Source: Dryococelus australis | Taxonomy: Eukaryota > Arthropoda > Insecta > Phasmatodea > Phasmatidae | DNA length: 64,000 bases | Direction: 5' to 3' | Assembly: GCA_029891345.1 (NCBI GenBank) | Contig: CM057009.1 | Location: 229,422,620 to 229,486,619 of the forward strand | Shown here: one piece after another, positions 35,888 to 49,020 of the stretch | Position numbering within the stretch: the stretch's first letter is position 1 | Layout: each line of letters opens with the position of its first letter | Notes under the pieces: generated by a model | Seen by the model: only the letters and a program-made list of their open reading frames with translations | Database searches by the model: none | What the model was told of the DNA's origin: nothing | Program-made: the position numbers and the translations under genes

Positions 35888-38150
35888 GCTATATCAGAGG
35901 TTATATTACTATGGTTTGACCGAGACCACAGAGACATGAAAGCCTGACAACTCCCGCGTGACGTCACAGGTCGAAGACAATAAAATCACGGCGCGCGAGC
36001 GTAGTATTCCACGGAATACGACGTACCGTAAATAGATACGTGCAACTGGAAGCAGTTTGCTTCATACAGAATTTAAATAGCACCATAATATTTGTAGTTC
36101 TAACTATATGGTCCATTAAAGCATCTAGCTTTTGTTCATAAACTGCTCCCAGTAAGGTTCTCGGTATGCACATGGAAGAAACCACAGATATAAAAAACGC
36201 TCAGCAATGATAACTCACATAAACCAACAATTTCCATCTAAAAAGAGGAATACCTACGATCACTTCTAAATTCTTTTAAAAAATGGTTTGAAAATTTTAG
36301 GAAAGTATTTATCCGAGGAATGATAGGCCTACTTTTAAAAGAAAACAGTGTTTTAATTTTTTTTCTAGTAATAATTTTTTATTTTATTTTAACGGCACAT
36401 AATGGCTGAAACTTGTCCCGTGTCGCCTATTAAACTGCGGCTAATTTTTTGTGAACAGCTGTATTTCAATTATGTTTTGTTTCTATTTAAATGAAGGCAA
36501 TATGCACGTAGTTATAGATTAATAGAAATACAGGAGCTGACAGTAATGACACATGTTTATACATATACATTTATGTATACCTACATATAAAATATACACA
36601 CATGTCGTTGGCTGACATTTAAAGTATACAAGTTTTCGTTGAAATTTCTTGACGTTTCCAAAATTCACACATTTCAACAAAAAGTGATTTGTCATCAGAC
36701 TGTGCTAATAAAATACCTACTAAATGTGTAATTACATTAAAAGGAATAATTTCAATTCACAAGTACCTCACACACATTTTTTTTTAAAAAACACTCCCTG
36801 TCACGTTACATTTAAATGGCAGCACTATACATAGGGTATATTATTTTTTAATTAGTCCTTGTGTTCCTGGAAGTTTTAAAAGGTGTTATTTCATTGTGTT
36901 CTATTGGCAAGGTTGTACGCAAGAGGAATACGGAAATAAGCGTAGGAGGGTATATGGACACTTTACAATTGAACACGAACCATTATGCCCCTGATCAATG
37001 TCGAAAAGTTGAAAATGTTTGAAAAAAAACCTTGGACCATTATAATGTAAAATAAAATCAGATAACATCTATTTCCTAATATACATCGTCACAAAAGAGT
37101 AGTTTTATCTAGTCACACTAAGCCAAAATGGATTATATTTAATAAACTAGCAAACTTTTTTTTTCCGAAATAGCATAAAAGACTGATTATGCAAATGATT
37201 TTTTTGCTGTATCGTAACAGATTGTTTCATTTTAAATTTTAATGTCGTCATTAAAAATAGCAAGATGACTTACGTAATTTATTATATTTCCCCTTTCAAT
37301 ATTAATGTTTAAGTGAAAAAATTAATATAATTCGGCTCATTTTAATGAAATATTGTGTAAGGAACCATCCCACTAGTCACATGAATTTATCTCAGACGTA
37401 AGGTACACGATATTTAAATAACAAGGCAAGGGATTAACTGAACATTTAAACTCGATTTTATAGTTATTCAGAATAAAGTATTTTATTTCAAATGTTTGGT
37501 GGTATAGAAATACATTCTTACACAGAAGTTATCTTTTATACATAACTATTTATACTGTATGTTAAGTTGATAAATATCAACATACACTTGAACACTTCCT
37601 AGACGCGAATTGCTTTCTCGGGATTGTTTTCCTCTACAAATTATTGGTTTATTTCTTAATCGTCGGAAATTTAAAACCGTAATCTTACGCTCCGTTCAGA
37701 TAATTTCCATGACACTAGGGACACAGAATATACCTTACATTAATTTTTATTCTGTTCTGAGGAACGTAAACTTGCACACCGTAGAGAATTCCACTTTTAC
37801 TGAACGCTTACAATCAAAGCAAAACATAGCACATGCCAATATTAATCGTAGATTCACTCTACGCTGTAAACTACCAAACAGGTACCTATGTCTATGGTCA
37901 TATTGTACATAAACACCAGCAATGATTGCCCCTAGCCGTGACGTCACTGGCTTGGTAATAAGAGGTTGCCACGCCTTCTTGTCTAGGTGGTAACGGTTCA
38001 AGTCGCAAGATTTGATTTATTTAAAATAAAGATATTTATAGGAAAATTAGTAGTTTGTAACTGTCGAATTACTCGTAAATTATTTAAAGTAGTAATACAT
38101 TTATTTAGATAACAGCATTAATTAAAAAGTTCATGCAAATAATTTGTTAT
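35888..38150. other. AT-rich DNA; two GTGACGTCAC palindromes
   Basis: No gene is recognised. The CRE-like palindrome gtgacgtcac occurs at 35958-35967 and 37938-37947, about 2 kb apart. The first lies just upstream of the N-terminus of the minus-strand Mutator transposase. Nothing shows that these are regulatory. Confidence 0.4.
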
Positions 38151-38175
38151 TCTCTCTCTCTCTCTCTCTCTCTCT
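38151..38175. repeat. (TC)n microsatellite at SINE 5' edge
   Basis: A pure TC run directly abuts the SINE start at 38176. A second TC-rich tract (38431-38448) directly follows the SINE tail, so the element sits inside or duplicated a TC-rich target. Confidence 0.9.
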
Positions 38176-38430
38176 GGGGCCTCCTAGTCTGAGCGATTAG
38201 CACGCTCGCCTCCTACCAAGGCAAACCGTGTTTAATCCCCGGCCGGGTCACCGGATTTTCGCAAGTGGGAATCGTGCCGGACGATACCGTTGGTCGGTGG
38301 GTTTTCTCGGGGATCTCCTGCTTCCCCCGCCCTATCATTCCGGCGCCGTTCCATATTCACTTCAATCACCCTAATTGGGTCTCAAGACCTCGCTGTTAAG
38401 AACCGCCCAAATCTCTTCATTCATTCATTC
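38176..38430 (+). mobile_element. tRNA-derived SINE, family 1, best copy (B)
   Basis: Full-length by comparison with copy A (27-281); both measure about 255 bp. The tRNA-like head begins ggggcctcctagtctgagcg with an A-box-like 'gtctgagcgattagcac', and 'gtgtttaatcccc' stands where a B box is expected. The 3' core, ctcaagacctcgctgttaag (about 38382-38401), also appears at 8463 and 47297. The element ends in a cattcattcattc tail typical of SINE 3' simple repeats. Confidence 0.82.
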
Positions 38431-38450
38431 TCTCTCTTTCTCTCTCTCAC

Positions 38451-40009
38451 TTACAGGTTCCACATTTTCCCAGATCACTGGTGGAATCTCATTTATGTAC
38501 AGTACTGTATAAAAATTTGCAAATAAACGAAACAGTAAATGTGACGACTATGTGCCTATACAGGGCGGAAGCAACATTGGCCGAGTATTTCAATGTGTTC
38601 CAAATAAAGTTATACATATTATTATTTCATTCAGTGTTTTCTGCTCACAGCATTGTAATAAAAATACGCACAAAATTTAAAATCTTTTCAAATCTAACAG
38701 GGAGCTCAATCAAGCACGCGCACACGAAAAATTATACCTTACACAAGCAACATGGCTGGTTGTTCGTGTCCACTGCATCAACATTAAGATAAACAGTTAA
38801 ATTTATGATAAATTCCATATAGAATTAAGTAAATCTGTAACTAATACGATGCCGTGATTGATTATTTCGAAATACATATAGCATTAAGTTTAATCGAATA
38901 TTCATTTGCAATGTATTAATTTCACTAAGTGGCATTTGATTTCTGCTGATGAAAAAGAGACGATTTTATATTCAGGAATACCACAATTACTTCACGTGAC
39001 AATCAGCTGCCGTTTCCAATTTCAAGTGCGATGTCATTCAGTTGTGATTAAACATTATTTCGGCAGCAGTAGCTGTCATTATCTGGGAACATAAATTGAG
39101 ATGAACTACATTAAATTCATAGTATTAGTAGGTTACCTTTTTTTAGAGCTGTGTTCTTGTAAATGCATCACTTCATTTTTCTTGGTCTTGCACTTAGTCG
39201 CAAACGTTTTCCATTGCCTTTTGTACTGTACGTATCCATTTTTTATCTCTAAAGAGTAATATGAGTGATCGAGATAATAATACCCGAAAGTAACTACAAA
39301 TACAACTCGCACTTCTTTAGGTGAATGTTCGGACCGACCCGATGCTTCTAACAGACAAGCTGTGGAGAGTGCATATGCTCCGAAGAGATAGTGGATAGTC
39401 CGAGGAGGTCGTTAACCATCCTTAAATCCTTCTACCTGCCAAATGCCACAATGCAAAACAGGTATATCTACAAATTCATTTCTGTTATATAATCTTATAC
39501 AAAAGTTTTTTTTCGATTTATTTCTAAAGTAATCATATTATTAATACAGCAGATGCAGTATTTCATATGCTGTATAATTATATGAGGAAGTATGCAATTT
39601 TATTTTTAATTTTTTAACTAAACATACCAATTTATATTGGAAAACAATATGTATGTGCAAAATTCGAGTTTGTGAAATATTGTAACAATAAAATGTTGTT
39701 TTCCATAAAGAAAATTAGCTGTTTTTAGTAACAGTAAAAATGATTTCATTTTTCCTTTTTATGCAGAGCAAATGCCGCCTCGGAAAAAAATGTATAGTTT
39801 TCTTGTAATTTGTGGCGGAAGTTAACATTAGTGAAATATAAAGCCAACTGAGTCCCTCCGACTCTTAAGTGTTATATATCACCAGACTCGTCTTTGTAAT
39901 GCGCTAACTATTGTGATGTCAACGCCCCATTCTGTCTCGATTTTTCATGCTCTATCATTCCATCTTGTGTCTCTATTTATCACTCTTGTCTGACACGTTC
40001 TACCTCGTT
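38451..40009. other. AT-rich DNA without a recognised gene
   Basis: No coding frame or repeat boundary is supported. The 19-mer at 39851-39869 is the reverse complement of one near 28364 (see findings). Confidence 0.45.
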
Positions 40010-40290
40010 CTCTGATTCTATATATTTCGCGCGTGTCTCCCTCATGCTCTTATTCCATCACTTTTTCTCCTTTCTTTTTCTCACATTCTCTCTTTCTCTC
40101 TTTCATTGCGCAATCATTCTTTCATTCTATCTCCTCTCTTGTCTCTCTTTCATTCTCTCTTTAGTTCCTCTCTCCTTTATTCCATCTCTTTCTCTCCTTT
40201 CTCTAACTCTCATTTTCTCTTTCTCTATTTCTCTCATTCAATCTCTTTCTCTAATTTCATTTCTTTCTGTCTTGTCTATTTATCAGTCCA
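40010..40290. repeat. Pyrimidine-rich low-complexity tract
   Basis: Nearly continuous C/T sequence dominated by tctctttctc and cattctctc units. It produces two overlapping Ser/Leu/Phe-rich frames (139 and 102 residues) that are composition artefacts. Confidence 0.85.
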
Positions 40291-43200
40291 CAGGTTTTCT
40301 TGGAGTCCTGAAATTTGTTGTTGTTTTATTTTCTTTCTTTTCTCTTGTGTCTCTGACATTCGCTTTCTCTTTTGTCGCTCCCATTTGTCCGACCAATTAC
40401 TCACATGTGTTTGACTCCACCCTCTACATCGTTCCTACATTGCCTGCTAGAGTGCGCAAATAGTCAGTGTGTATATTTGTTTACGAATTTAAAGGTGGAA
40501 TTTTCCATACACTAAAGGCATATAAAATTATTGTAAAGTACATTCCAAGCAGGACTTTGTAAAAAAAATTATGAATTGCAGTAATTTATTTACTAAAACA
40601 CGGATATTTTTTATATTTACTTTATTAAATTTTTTTTGTTGTGAGAAAATCAAGCCATCTAGGCTTGTAACCACGCAAGCGCCGACAGGCCAGCGAGCGG
40701 TGATATCATCAACAGGCATTGCACGGGGGGGGGGGGGATGACAGAGCGTAAATGACCGTGAGGTATTTTGCTAACTGCCCTTGTACACAGTCATATTAGA
40801 TATAGCTGCAGTCATAAATAAGTAAAATTATTAAAAAAAAAAAAATGTATCATTTGAATAATGCCGAAAATATAATCTTTGAAAATGTAGTAAATCTGAA
40901 TTTTAAATGCATTTTGTAGTGTAATTCAGTTGAAAGAGCTAAAATTTTGCAAATTTCACCTTTTCCTGTGATAGCTGGTAATATTTAAAAAAAGAAAAAA
41001 ATTGTAGTGTAGGACGAGAATGGAAGTCCAGTGTGCTTAGCACTGGAGTATCGAGCTCACATCAAGTCGAGTGCTTAAATATTGCATTTAAATTGTTTAA
41101 TAACTTTCTGAATCGTGTGTTACTTTGATGCATTGATAGTTTATACATTCTTTTTAAAATATTTTGTAGCAAGTCGGCTGTAAGAAAGTGAATATTTATA
41201 GTCACAGGTGAAGAAAATTTGCTGCGAACTCTGAAGACTAGGCTCACGAAATTTTAGTTTGCAAGTATAATTTCCAGCTCCAGGAATATATGTTTATAGC
41301 TTATATAACCATATTACTTTTAGAGGCATAGGGTATGCCAAATAACAATTTATAATTAAACAAATTTTGAAATGTATTATTCTTAATTTCTTTATTTAAT
41401 TTTATGTACAGTACAGAAAAAAATTCTCTCAACTTCATTTTGGTCACTACACAATGTTATTTATTCACTGTCATGAGAATTTTTCGTAGTATATAACATA
41501 TCCTACTCGGATTTTTACTCAATGTATGTATATGTGACTAAACCAAGCACCATCTAATTCTCTATATAAATCAGGCAGGATACAAGACCAGCGAGAAATT
41601 AATGACATACATTTTTGAATACTTCAGACTTCTAATACAAAAAAAATAATTTTCATATTCTCCATGCCATTCATTTACCGGAGTCTTTAAAGGAGAATAC
41701 TAATTTTTCACAATTGATATAATTGTCTTATATGCAGCTCAATACAGTCTATTCTAGCAAGCATTTCACCAGAACCCATGGCCATATATTCGTTTCGACA
41801 AAGTTTCACGACTGCCACTTTTAAACAACTACATAAAATGAACTCGACTGCTGATATACTCACAAGCAGGCACTTTAAAACCCAGTGTTACAACCACTAC
41901 AAATAATGCATACCATCTGCTCTACCGACCAACAACAGAATTAGAGAGCCCAAGAATAACTTTTTTTCTTTTTATGATTAATATTTTAAGTATCGTCAAA
42001 AATTATTCTGGGGTCGACCTTAGGTTCATCTTCGACGAAGCTTAAGACGATTAACCACGTCTTCAGCCGCAAAAGTCTTAAAAAAATTTTCTAAAATTTT
42101 TAAATTTCTTAAATAATTGAATTTTTTTCTCAAATTTATTTTTTTGCAATTTTTTAAAAATTGTTTCTAAAATTATGATTCTTTTGTAGTTTAGGTTTTC
42201 TCCGAGTGCTCCCATACTGATAAGATGAAATGCGAATACGAATGCTTGCCTTGACCACGACGATCGCGGTGTCGCGATCTACATCATTGCCGACATTTAC
42301 TAGTAGGTCTAGCGCCAGATCACACGTAGTTAGTAATTATCCATTTGCCAACAGCTACGAGACCTAAACACATGTTAATTGTTGTGTTGTGTATGCGAAT
42401 CGGAGTGCCTTGACAGTACACAATAGGAAATGTAGTATAAAATTCGAGTAAAGCATAAATATGTTTGGTGAATGGAGAATATTTCTGAGTGGGATATGTA
42501 AGTCATAATATGTATTTTGGTAAGAACGTAATGAATGTTAAAAGCGAATTTGTAAGTATTTTTTCATGAATATCATGTACACCCCTAGGCCTCTATGCGA
42601 AACATTAATATTTAAGGTAGAATATACAACTTCTCAGAATGATATGTCTATATATTCTTTAGAAGAAATCTTACAGCAAGCAATGAATTCGCAACGAAGG
42701 TGTTGATATTTTGAAACGGAGTATCTCGATCTGTGAAAGTTATGATCTCATGAACGATATAGTTTCAGTCTATTTGGGAATTGTAACACAAAATGAAACA
42801 CGGTGATATTTGCTTCTGGAAGTTCAGGTAAGCTGTTAGACACATTTTAGACGCAGAATAGAGTTCGTACAGTGAGATAAATGATCTAAATTTCGAATAT
42901 GAAGCCATGATTTGGATGATTTTTAACGAATTTTGCATGCGCATTTATGTTTGTTTACGTGTTTATACGTAGCTACTATAAATACTTAAACCGTATTTAT
43001 CGGTTAGGACTGTCCTAGGACCCTGGGTTCGAGAGCTGTAATTATAAAATAATATTAATTTTCTAACATATTTAGAATAATTACGGTAGTTATTTCGCAG
43101 AATTCATATGTGCCTGATATAAAGATTTCTGAGTTCAAGATTTGAAAATATAAATATATATTATATTTTTAAAAAAGTGGATTTTATATCGGCATGCTTT

Positions 43201-43762
43201 AATTGCATGTTAGTGTAAGATTATTATAACGTAAACGCAAATACGTGTGTGTAGCCTTCCCAGATAAAGCACTCGCATATGATAGTTTGGTAGAGAGACG
43301 ATGTTCACTGTATGGGAGTTGTATACAGAATACTTTGGGTTTGGAAAGGTACATTGTTTAAGGGACTATTGTGTAGTGTGTTACAACATAGTAGGTATGT
43401 CCACTATGTATAATATCAAACATATGATTATCGGAAGTTAGTTTTGACCATGGTAAGATGTGTATATAGAGTACAATTAATCATGATTGTTAATAAATTG
43501 GTAAATACTATTTATAAGTGTCTTTAACCGCATATGAATCAAGTCGTAATTTCTCGATCCTATCGTTGGCTTCCATTATTGTATCGTTGTGTTTCGCTGG
43601 TCGAAGGGTAGTTGGTTTCAGCTCGGTTCATTCTAACTACTTGCATTTGGATATTTGTTACGTAAATAATCTGGTTAATTGACTTGATACGCGATTAAAA
43701 TTTTATCTACTTATCCTGTATGTTTTTTTAAATCAAAAAGCATTTACTACTTGTGTGTAAGG
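40291..43762. other. AT-rich DNA without a recognised gene
   Basis: Includes a 13-base G run at 40725-40737 and an AT-rich low-complexity zone at 42070-42180. A region around 42180-43640 has slightly more balanced composition but no frame or domain that I can support. Confidence 0.5.
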
Positions 43763-46700
43763 GAAGGTGGGGCACAGTGTAACAAGGGGCACAGTGTAAC
43801 ATTGCTGATTGCGTAGTTACTCTACGGCAATGAGAACTGTTCTTTGGTGCACAGTAGCGCCACCAGATGCGCTTGTCTGCCGCTGTGTTTAATGGTTCTG
43901 TGGACGACTGTTTTGAATGAGCTAAATGAAACTTTTTTTTCAGATATGTGAAGTAATTTGTTAGTGTTGAATGTTTCCTGTAATTTATATGCTGTTTCTT
44001 AATGCATATGGTACAAAATATTTATATATAATATCTGCAGTATACGTTAGCAAAATGTAGTAAAGCATTTTTATTAAAAGTCTTACATTAAAACACAATG
44101 CGTAAATGAAAACAAAAATGCCTGATGGGGCTAACTGTAACACCGTTACTACCCCATACTTATTGCAGTAACGTAAACTAATATATAATATAAACCAACA
44201 TATAATGTATCTTTATTACTGACAAAATTATATTTGTGTGTTCATAATAATATATTAATTGTTGTGCACAGTTCATAATTTAATGTAAATGGCAAATTAA
44301 AACTTCCGAACGTTGGGAAGACGTAACTTCACAAAATTTACGAGATTTCATTGTTATCATGTAAAAAAATTGCCACATTGATAAATAAATTTTTTTAAAT
44401 TTTACCTACTGTACTTTATTATTTGAATAAACCATGCTAATATTTTTTCTTGATTTCATTTAAGGATGGTCCGTAACAGAAAAAGACAACAGATAGGACT
44501 ATAACTGCTTTTATAGAGGATGATATTATAGCTGCTTTTGAGCTGGTATGTGCTGGAAGGTCCCTTCGAGATACGGCAAAAATTAAAATGTAAACTATAG
44601 TACATTATACAGGTAAATTTGCCACTACTAAAAGCTATTGAGTAAACCTTGGCTGTGGCCTATACTAGGGCCACACTCAACATGTTTTGCTTTACAGTCT
44701 CTTGTATTGTTGCAGATATGTAAAAAAGCAGAAAGCGAACACTGAGACAGATATACAGATGAGGCCCGAATATGACTGTCGTCGTGTGTTCAGTAAAGAA
44801 GAGGAGGATCACTTGGCAACATATCTCTTGGAATGTGCCAAAATGTGCTATGGGTTGGACATCATTGAATCTCATCTTGCATATGAAATGGCCATGGACA
44901 ATGGCCCTGAAGTTCCAGAAAATTGGAAAAATAAAATTTTGGTTGGAATAGACTGATTGTGTGCATTTAGGAAATGGCACTCTAAATTAAGTCTAAGAAC
45001 TCCAGAACCCTGTATTTTGCCTAGAGCGACGGCTTTCAATAAGCATAAAGTTGGTATTTTCTTTGACAATTTGGAAACTGTTTTGAAACGTGATCTTTCT
45101 GTCTCGCTCTGATGGTACACGAACTTAGACGAAACGGGCATATCTACGGTGTAGAATCCAAAAAATATTTTGGCTCCAAAAGGTGTAAAGCAATTGAATA
45201 ACGCCACAAGTGGTGAAAAATGAACACGTGTCACAACCTGTTGCATTATAACAGCCTCTGGAGTAGCATTGCCACCAGCCATGGTGTTTCCACTGCTACA
45301 TTTCAAGGAACACATGTTTAAGGGTGCTCGACCAGGCAAATTGGGTCTTGCTGCTCCGTATGGTTGAATGAACAGTGAACAGTGTGCCAGAGTGATGCAA
45401 CATTTTATCAAGGTCTCCAATTAATAAAAGGAAAATCCATCATTGCTTATTCTTAACAGCCGCAAAAGGCATCTTTCTGTTACTGCATTGGATATTCAGA
45501 AGGATAATGGCGTAACAGTGTTGACTATTCCACCTCACTGTAGTAATTGTATGCAGCAATTAGATATAAGTGTCTTCAGGTCATTCCAAATGCACTACAA
45601 TGCAGCAAATTGAATCATGGGTGTTGCATCACCTACGATCCCCCCTCACCATATATGAAATTGCTGAATGTGTGGGAATTGCATTCCATCTTAGCATGCC
45701 AACTACAAATATATGCTCCAGGTTCCTCAAAGCAGGAATATTTCCACTAGAACGTGGTATTTTTACAGAAGAAGATTTCATGAGCAGTGCTATCACCGAC
45801 CGTGAAGTTCCTGGTACATCTAAAGACCCTACTGAAAATGAAGATGAGAACTAGAGAAGAGATTTCTTCTTATCCTACACAATTAGGCTGTGTAAATGGA
45901 GAAACAATAGAACCTGAAACACAAGTTTCGGCAGAACACTCATATGCTGCCATTGTCACTCCACAGTTGTTCCGGGGCTATCCAAAAGCTTCTGACAGAA
46001 AAGATACAGGAAAAAAGAGAAAGAGTGGAAAAAGCTGTATAGCAACTGATACACCCATTAAAATAAGCTTTTGCTGAACGGGCGTGTGAAAAACAGGCTC
46101 AGAAACAAAAAAAAAAAAAAAAAAAAGCATCTTACGAGAAAAGTTATTTTTTCCTGTGCAATTAGAAACACTAAGTGAATGTGGTATATTGGTATCTCAT
46201 CAGGATGAGGATTCAAACAGTGAAGGCGAAAAAGAGGACAGTCATTTTGACCCAGAACACCAACCTAGACAAGGTGATTACGTTTTGGTTAAGTTTTCAG
46301 GGAAAAGTGATGTTCATTATGTCGGGAAATTTTTATCAAATGAAGGTAATGAAGGCGACTATGAGATTAGCTACCTCAGGGAAAGACATAAAACTAAAAA
46401 GAAATACCCTTCTTCCACAGGAACCTGTGGTCGCATCTGTCAATAAAATGGAGATTGTTATGACTCTGCCATCACCCTAAAAAATCCCATGCATTAAGTG
46501 ACAAAATTCTTACCTTTCATTTAGCATCAATTTGGGAAATTACGATGTGCATTAGCTTTTATTTAACACACTGAGTTATTTTATGTGTGTACCATACCAT
46601 CTTAAGTGTTCCCCATAACATGTTACACTGTGCCACTATGTTACACTGTGCCCCATACTGGGGAACACTGGAACACTTCCCACGCTAAAGAAAATGACAT

Positions 46701-46858
46701 AATTTTTACCAATTATACTTAGTCAATGGTTACCCAAAAATGTATGATATGGAGTAAAGATGTGTGTGTCGGGAAAAATATAACTTGTACAATTTTATAA
46801 GAAAAAATAAGTAATGTAAATAAAATAAATTTTTCTGTTATACTGTGCCCCACTCTTG
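43763..46858 (+). mobile_element. pogo/Tigger-like DNA transposon, end to end
   Basis: The left end has two direct copies of ggggcacagtgtaac (43769-43783 and 43786-43800). The right side has the inverted motif three times: gttacactgtg near 46622, gttacactgtgcccc near 46640-46654, and gttatactgtgcccc at 46837-46851. The outermost copies therefore form terminal inverted repeats about 3.1 kb apart, enclosing the transposase relic. A related inner 'ggggctaactgtaacacc' lies near 44127. No clear TA target duplication is visible, so exact termini are uncertain by several bases. Confidence 0.8.
44466..46480 (+). pseudogene. pogo/Tigger-like transposase pseudogene (HTH + DDE_1)
   Basis: The probable start is ATG 44466 (MVRNRKRQ), followed after a frameshift by a psq-like HTH region ('AAFELVCAGRSLRDTAK'). 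A CENP-B-type HTH, RRVFSKEEEDHLATYLLECA, lies at about 44780-44840. Linker 'LSLRTPEPC' and 'NLETVLKRDLS' follow. The DDE_1 core contains DETGIST (Asp 45128-45130), the block LLILNSRKRHLS, where the usual Asp is Asn (codon 45455-45457), and PPHC..CMQQLD (Asp 45563-45565), 36 codons further on. The C-terminal part 'GDYVLVKFSGKSDVHYVGK' (about 46277-46330) matches the tail seen in pogo-type transposases of insects. A poly-A run (46109-46128), stops and frameshifts split it. The lost Asp alone would abolish catalysis. Confidence 0.87.
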
Positions 46859-47290
46859 ATGGGTGAGTGTTCAAGTCTCCCGATGTAAGCATATCTTATA
46901 ATCTTTGATATAGTATTTCAATTTCTCTAAATATAGTTCAGTTCTTTTATCTAAGAAAAGGTAACCTATGCAGATAGCAATTAATCATGACAATCTTCGG
47001 AACATTGAGATGAATGTCGCAATTACTAATGTTGCACACGAATATGGATACTATCCTGTAGGCATCGTATGGTGAAAATTCGTTTCACTGTAGATGGAAA
47101 TGTAAGTTCTCACTACGTTTTTCAAAGTATATTGATCTGCAAATGTCGTCACACTATTTTTTTTTAAAAGTAATACTATATTTCACCCAATGTTAGACTT
47201 TACACACATAGTTGTAGCAATGCTGATGTTGTTTATGGCAGTGATTGCATCCACATACCGACGTCGCAAACTTCCAAACTCGGAATGGAT
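46859..47290. other. Spacer between pogo element and SINE tail
   Basis: AT-rich, no recognised feature. Confidence 0.5.
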
Positions 47291-47346
47291 TCGGCTCTCA
47301 AGACCTCGCTGTTAAGAGTCGCCCAAATCTATTCACTCACTCGCTC
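47291..47346 (+). mobile_element. 3' fragment of SINE family 1
   Basis: ctcaagacctcgctgttaag followed by 'agtcgcccaaatct' and a ctcactcgctc tail matches the SINE 3' core at 38382-38430. No tRNA-like head or body precedes it, as for the fragment near 8461. Confidence 0.7.
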
Positions 47347-49020
47347 GGAAGGGATATTTTTTACTTTAACTCTCCTCTTTTTATACGCTAAGTCAATCCA
47401 AGATGGTATTCGAATGCATGTGAGAAACAAATATAGTTTTATATATGCGAACAACCTTTAGTAGCAAGCAAGGTGTCGTGTTGAGTGTACATGTTTTCTC
47501 TCGGTTTCTTATGCAAACTTGGCAAAAGTTCAATTTCTGTATAATTATTAATGTGCATATGTGCATACTTGTGTAGTTGTTGGTAATTGTGTATTAGGTT
47601 AGTACTTACCTAGTGGTAATTATGTTTACGGATTTACAAGTGTGTATTTGCATACGTGTGTATTTAGTAAGTAATCATTAAATACATTTACACGTGAATA
47701 GGCAAATGTGAGTGGGTTATTAATTAATCTAGTTAAATATATTTTCTTACTTCATAGTAGTCTTAGAATCACATATAGCAGTTGAATGCAGGTTCCTAAT
47801 TAAAAATTGTGAGTAATTGGCCAATGAAAAGCAATGTGTGGGAGGTGTTGCATGTGTATAATTGGTCGAACGAAGGTATGAGTGAAACTAATGACTGTAG
47901 TGAAGCGCCTGCAACTAAATGGTCAGACAATGTTTTTGGAAATTTTTCGAGTAAACTGTCAATGGGAAAATATTGGTTGGGACAAATATACTTTGATATA
48001 TGTCAGCAGGTTTAGTCGGGGTTTTTTTTTTCATATATTGATTTGTAAATAGTCTAATTTTGCAAATAACATGTAAGTATCTTGAACTATAAACAAACTC
48101 TGAATTTCCAAAATCAAATCCAAAAATAATTTAAGTACCCTGTTCGGTAGTATAAAACTAAGAAACAAATTACATTAATTGCTCTGCCCGGGAGTAGAAC
48201 TGAAGATAGATTCCAGTGCTCTGTCTGGAAATCGAAACCGTTATACTCAAAATTTTCCCATGTCCAAAAAAAAAATATTATTAAGTTTCATGTTCAACAG
48301 TAGAAGGCAGTATCAATCCGCTCACCAGTCGTTAGTGCTTTCGTTATGTCGTGTCTCGATCTGACGACGATGTGATATATCTGGTGCTTTCATAGGGGTT
48401 AGGTGAAAGTGGTCATCTGTGTGTATGTAAGTGTATTTCTCTCTCCACTCCTGGTCACTTGTGATGCCTATGGAATAACACGGCAGTAACTCTCTGTAGC
48501 TGTTGTAGCGTTAACATATGTCGGTCTGCGTGATAACATTACAGATCACTTTCTCTCTGAAGAGTCTAAATGTGTTTGTGTACATATTTCAATGCATTTC
48601 CAGGAATTTTTAAAAAATATTTAGTAACATGAGGTAATCGAACCCGGTATTTCCAAGGATTACATTATGTGTTCTGTCTAGACTTTGAATTCTATACTTA
48701 TGCATATATTGTTAAGTGTGTAATGGGCGATTACATAGTTCTTTATGGACGTACTTGTGTTGTATTATGTCATTTTCATTGCAATTCGTGTTCAGAGGTC
48801 ATGTGTGTGAGTTGCGTACTGGGCTGGTGATAATGAAATGAAATAATAATAACAATTAAATTTATTTTATTCACTTAGTTAGAGGTCAGTTGAAAATTGC
48901 CTGTTGTTGTGAGAGGACGTTTGCAAGTGTGTTGTTGTCAGTTGTATACTGGCTAGGTGAAATGGTATAAAATGGTTTATGTGTTTAGGTAAACCTGACT
49001 GTTAGCAATCGATGGAGATT
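47347..49020. other. AT-rich DNA without a recognised gene
   Basis: A 68-residue frame at 47809-48015 has normal composition but no known domain. A complement of a B-box-like sequence (aatcgaaccc, about 48635) is present without other SINE features. Confidence 0.45.

Noticed and set aside
40044..40463. 139-residue Ser/Leu/Phe-rich frame
   Set aside because: Product of a pyrimidine-rich low-complexity tract.
44872..45420. 182-residue minus-strand frame
   Set aside because: It is the antisense shadow of the pogo-like DDE domain, which carries recognisable motifs on the plus strand.
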